From NCBI RefSeq assembly GCF_040932035.1, contig NZ_JBFRBB010000004.1:496001-560000 (forward strand): a stretch of 64,000 nt of DNA. Reading direction: 5' to 3'. The translations under genes and the position numbers were made by a program. Positions 62,800-64,000 of the stretch are shown piece by piece. How positions within the stretch are numbered: position 1 is the stretch's first letter; every line of letters begins with the position of its first letter. The notes beneath the pieces were generated by a model. That model had not been told where the DNA came from and did no database searches. It worked only from the letters and a program-made list of their open reading frames with translations. Origin of the DNA: Hoeflea_A sp040932035. GTDB lineage: Bacteria > Pseudomonadota > Alphaproteobacteria > Rhizobiales > Rhizobiaceae.

Positions 62800-63363
62800 A
62801 TGCCAAAATCGTTTGAAATCGCGCAGCGCATCATTGATCGCGTCACGATGGGCCTCAATGTCCTCGGAACGCTTCTGATCCTCGCTCTGATGATCCTCAT
62901 CAACAGCGACGTTATCGGCCGGGGTCTGTTCCTCTCGCCCGTGTCGGGCGTTCCCGAGCTCGTTTCGATGTCCATTGTCGCCATCGTCTTTTTGCAGGTC
63001 GGACAGGCCTTCCGCATGGGGCGGTTCACCCGCACTGACGCCGTTATCAACGCGCTCGAAAGATCCGTTCCCCGCGCCCGTGCAGCGCTTGAACTGATTT
63101 ACTGCGCCGCCGGTTTCTTTGTCATCGCGGTACTGTTGAACGCCAGCTATCCGCTATTCGTCAAAGCCTGGAACCGCAACACATTTGTCGGAACCGTCGG
63201 CGACTTCATTGCGCCGATCTGGCCGGTGAAGCTGATTATTCTTGTTGGATGCGCCGCGCTTTTGCTGCAGTTGGCGATGTCCGCGATCCGTGCGGCGATT
63301 GCTATTTGGACTGGCGGCGCTCAATCCGGGGCAGACGAGGTGAGCGGCCATGACGCCCCTTGA
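62800..63363 (+). CDS. TRAP transporter small permease (DctQ type)
   Basis: A 187-residue inner-membrane protein with four helices (about residues 18-40, 50-68, 95-115 and 137-157). It has the DctQ pattern of Arg in GRFTRTDAVINAL between helices 2 and 3. The start lacks a strong ribosome site. It overlaps the large-permease gene by 14 bp. The small subunit is needed for transport but does not bind substrate by itself. Confidence 0.9.
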   Translation: MPKSFEIAQRIIDRVTMGLNVLGTLLILALMILINSDVIGRGLFLSPVSGVPELVSMSIVAIVFLQVGQAFRMGRFTRTDAVINALERSVPRARAALELIYCAAGFFVIAVLLNASYPLFVKAWNRNTFVGTVGDFIAPIWPVKLIILVGCAALLLQLAMSAIRAAIAIWTGGAQSGADEVSGHDAP

Positions 63364-64000
63364 GATAGGCCTTGCGGCGCTCGCCGTCATGGTGGTGCTC
63401 GTCTATGTCGGCATGTACGTGCCGCTTGCGCTGATGGTGGTGTCCTACGGTGCCGTCTGGGTGATGAAGGGGTCGCCCCTGCTGGCCGGCAAGCTGCTGG
63501 CGCTGGCCGCCTCCGAGACGATTTCAAGCTATTTCTTCGGCGTCGTGCCGCTCTTTGTCCTGATGGGCTATGTCGTCTCGGTCACCGGTATGGGACGGGA
63601 TGCCTTTGACGTTGCCAACCAGGTCTTTCGCCGCTTTCGCGGCGGCCTCGGCATCGGCACGGTGGGCGCCAATGCGATCTTTGCGGCGATCACCGGCATA
63701 TCCATCGCCTCGGCGGCGGTGTTCACGCGCATAGCGGTCCCTGAAATGGTGCGACACGGCTATACCAAGCGGTTCTCGGTCGGGGTTGTCGCCGGATCAT
63801 CCGTGCTTGGCATGCTCATTCCGCCAAGCCTGCTTTTGATCCTCTATGGCCTTTTGACCGAACAGTCCGTCGGCGACCTCTTCATTGCCGGCGTCATTCC
63901 CGGCCTGCTGCTGGCGTTTATTTTCGGTATCGGGGTCTATGCCATGGCCCGCTTCTGGCCGGGTTTCATCGGCGAGAACCTTTCCGATGGCGGCGAGGCA
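63350..64000 (+). CDS. TRAP transporter large permease (DctM type), 5' part
   Basis: The first 217 residues of a DctM permease; the gene runs off the right edge and no stop is reached. Several helices are visible, and VGANAIFAAITGISIASAAV near residue 103 matches the conserved DctM core, as does GMLIPPSLLLILYG near residue 153. It uses Na+ or H+ gradients to import the substrate delivered by the binding protein. It starts within the DctQ gene, so translation is coupled. Confidence 0.92.
   Translation, partial: MTPLEIGLAALAVMVVLVYVGMYVPLALMVVSYGAVWVMKGSPLLAGKLLALAASETISSYFFGVVPLFVLMGYVVSVTGMGRDAFDVANQVFRRFRGGLGIGTVGANAIFAAITGISIASAAVFTRIAVPEMVRHGYTKRFSVGVVAGSSVLGMLIPPSLLLILYGLLTEQSVGDLFIAGVIPGLLLAFIFGIGVYAMARFWPGFIGENLSDGGEA

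Overview
The window looks like chromosomal DNA of a marine alphaproteobacterium of the order Hyphomicrobiales (Rhizobiales). The evidence is the gene order rpmH-rnpA-yidC-engB ... argB ... dapD on the minus strand, a bacterial phosphatidylcholine synthase, an Irr-type iron-control element, a spermidine route through carboxyspermidine, and a DMSP lyase of the DddP type. No species name is claimed.

Layout. 1-11.5 kb is mostly housekeeping: dapD (cut by the window edge), a LOG-family nucleotide hydrolase, a copper chaperone pair, a HAD nucleotidase, a MarR regulator with its membrane-protein target, argB, an exported MsrB, Pcs, EngB, YidC, RnpA and L34. 11.8-17.1 kb holds a DUF547 protein, a VTT membrane protein, a flavin disulfide oxidoreductase, an orphan histidine kinase and tRNA-Arg(ACG). 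17.5-22.9 kb is a type I secretion unit (ABC protein and membrane-fusion protein) with its likely substrate, a serralysin-like RTX metalloprotease that carries a perfect internal 252-bp duplication. 23-35 kb is catabolic and transport DNA: a decayed DeoR-family copy, two transporters, an iodotyrosine-deiodinase-like flavoprotein, the intact DeoR regulator, an FAH hydrolase, a PEP mutase/isocitrate lyase-type enzyme, peptidases and dddP. 35-42 kb has pyrC-pyrE, the carboxy(nor)spermidine dehydrogenase/decarboxylase pair, a LysR regulator and mmsA. At 42.9-44.6 kb a 1.7-kb segment with a PcfJ-like gene sits in the 3' end of pgi, and a displaced pgi 3' end remains at its far side. 47.5-55.4 kb is a surface-glycan locus: two very large tandem paralogous glycosyltransferases, a small exported protein and a DUF6473-like/Stf0 sulfotransferase fusion. 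55.6-64 kb has fadD, an imelysin/di-haem iron-uptake pair behind an Irr-type box, and a TetR-linked TRAP transporter cut by the window end.

How the genes work together. The clearest functional units are the protease secretion unit, the imelysin iron-uptake pair, the TRAP operon, the polyamine pair and the putative sulfated-glycan locus. DddP cleaves DMSP to DMS and acrylate. MmsA could act further down an acrylate/3-hydroxypropionate route, but that link is inference. The most unusual signals are the PcfJ element in pgi, the exact RTX duplication, the giant glycosyltransferase pair beside a sulfotransferase, and a palindrome that appears to have been perfected inside a decaying regulator copy.
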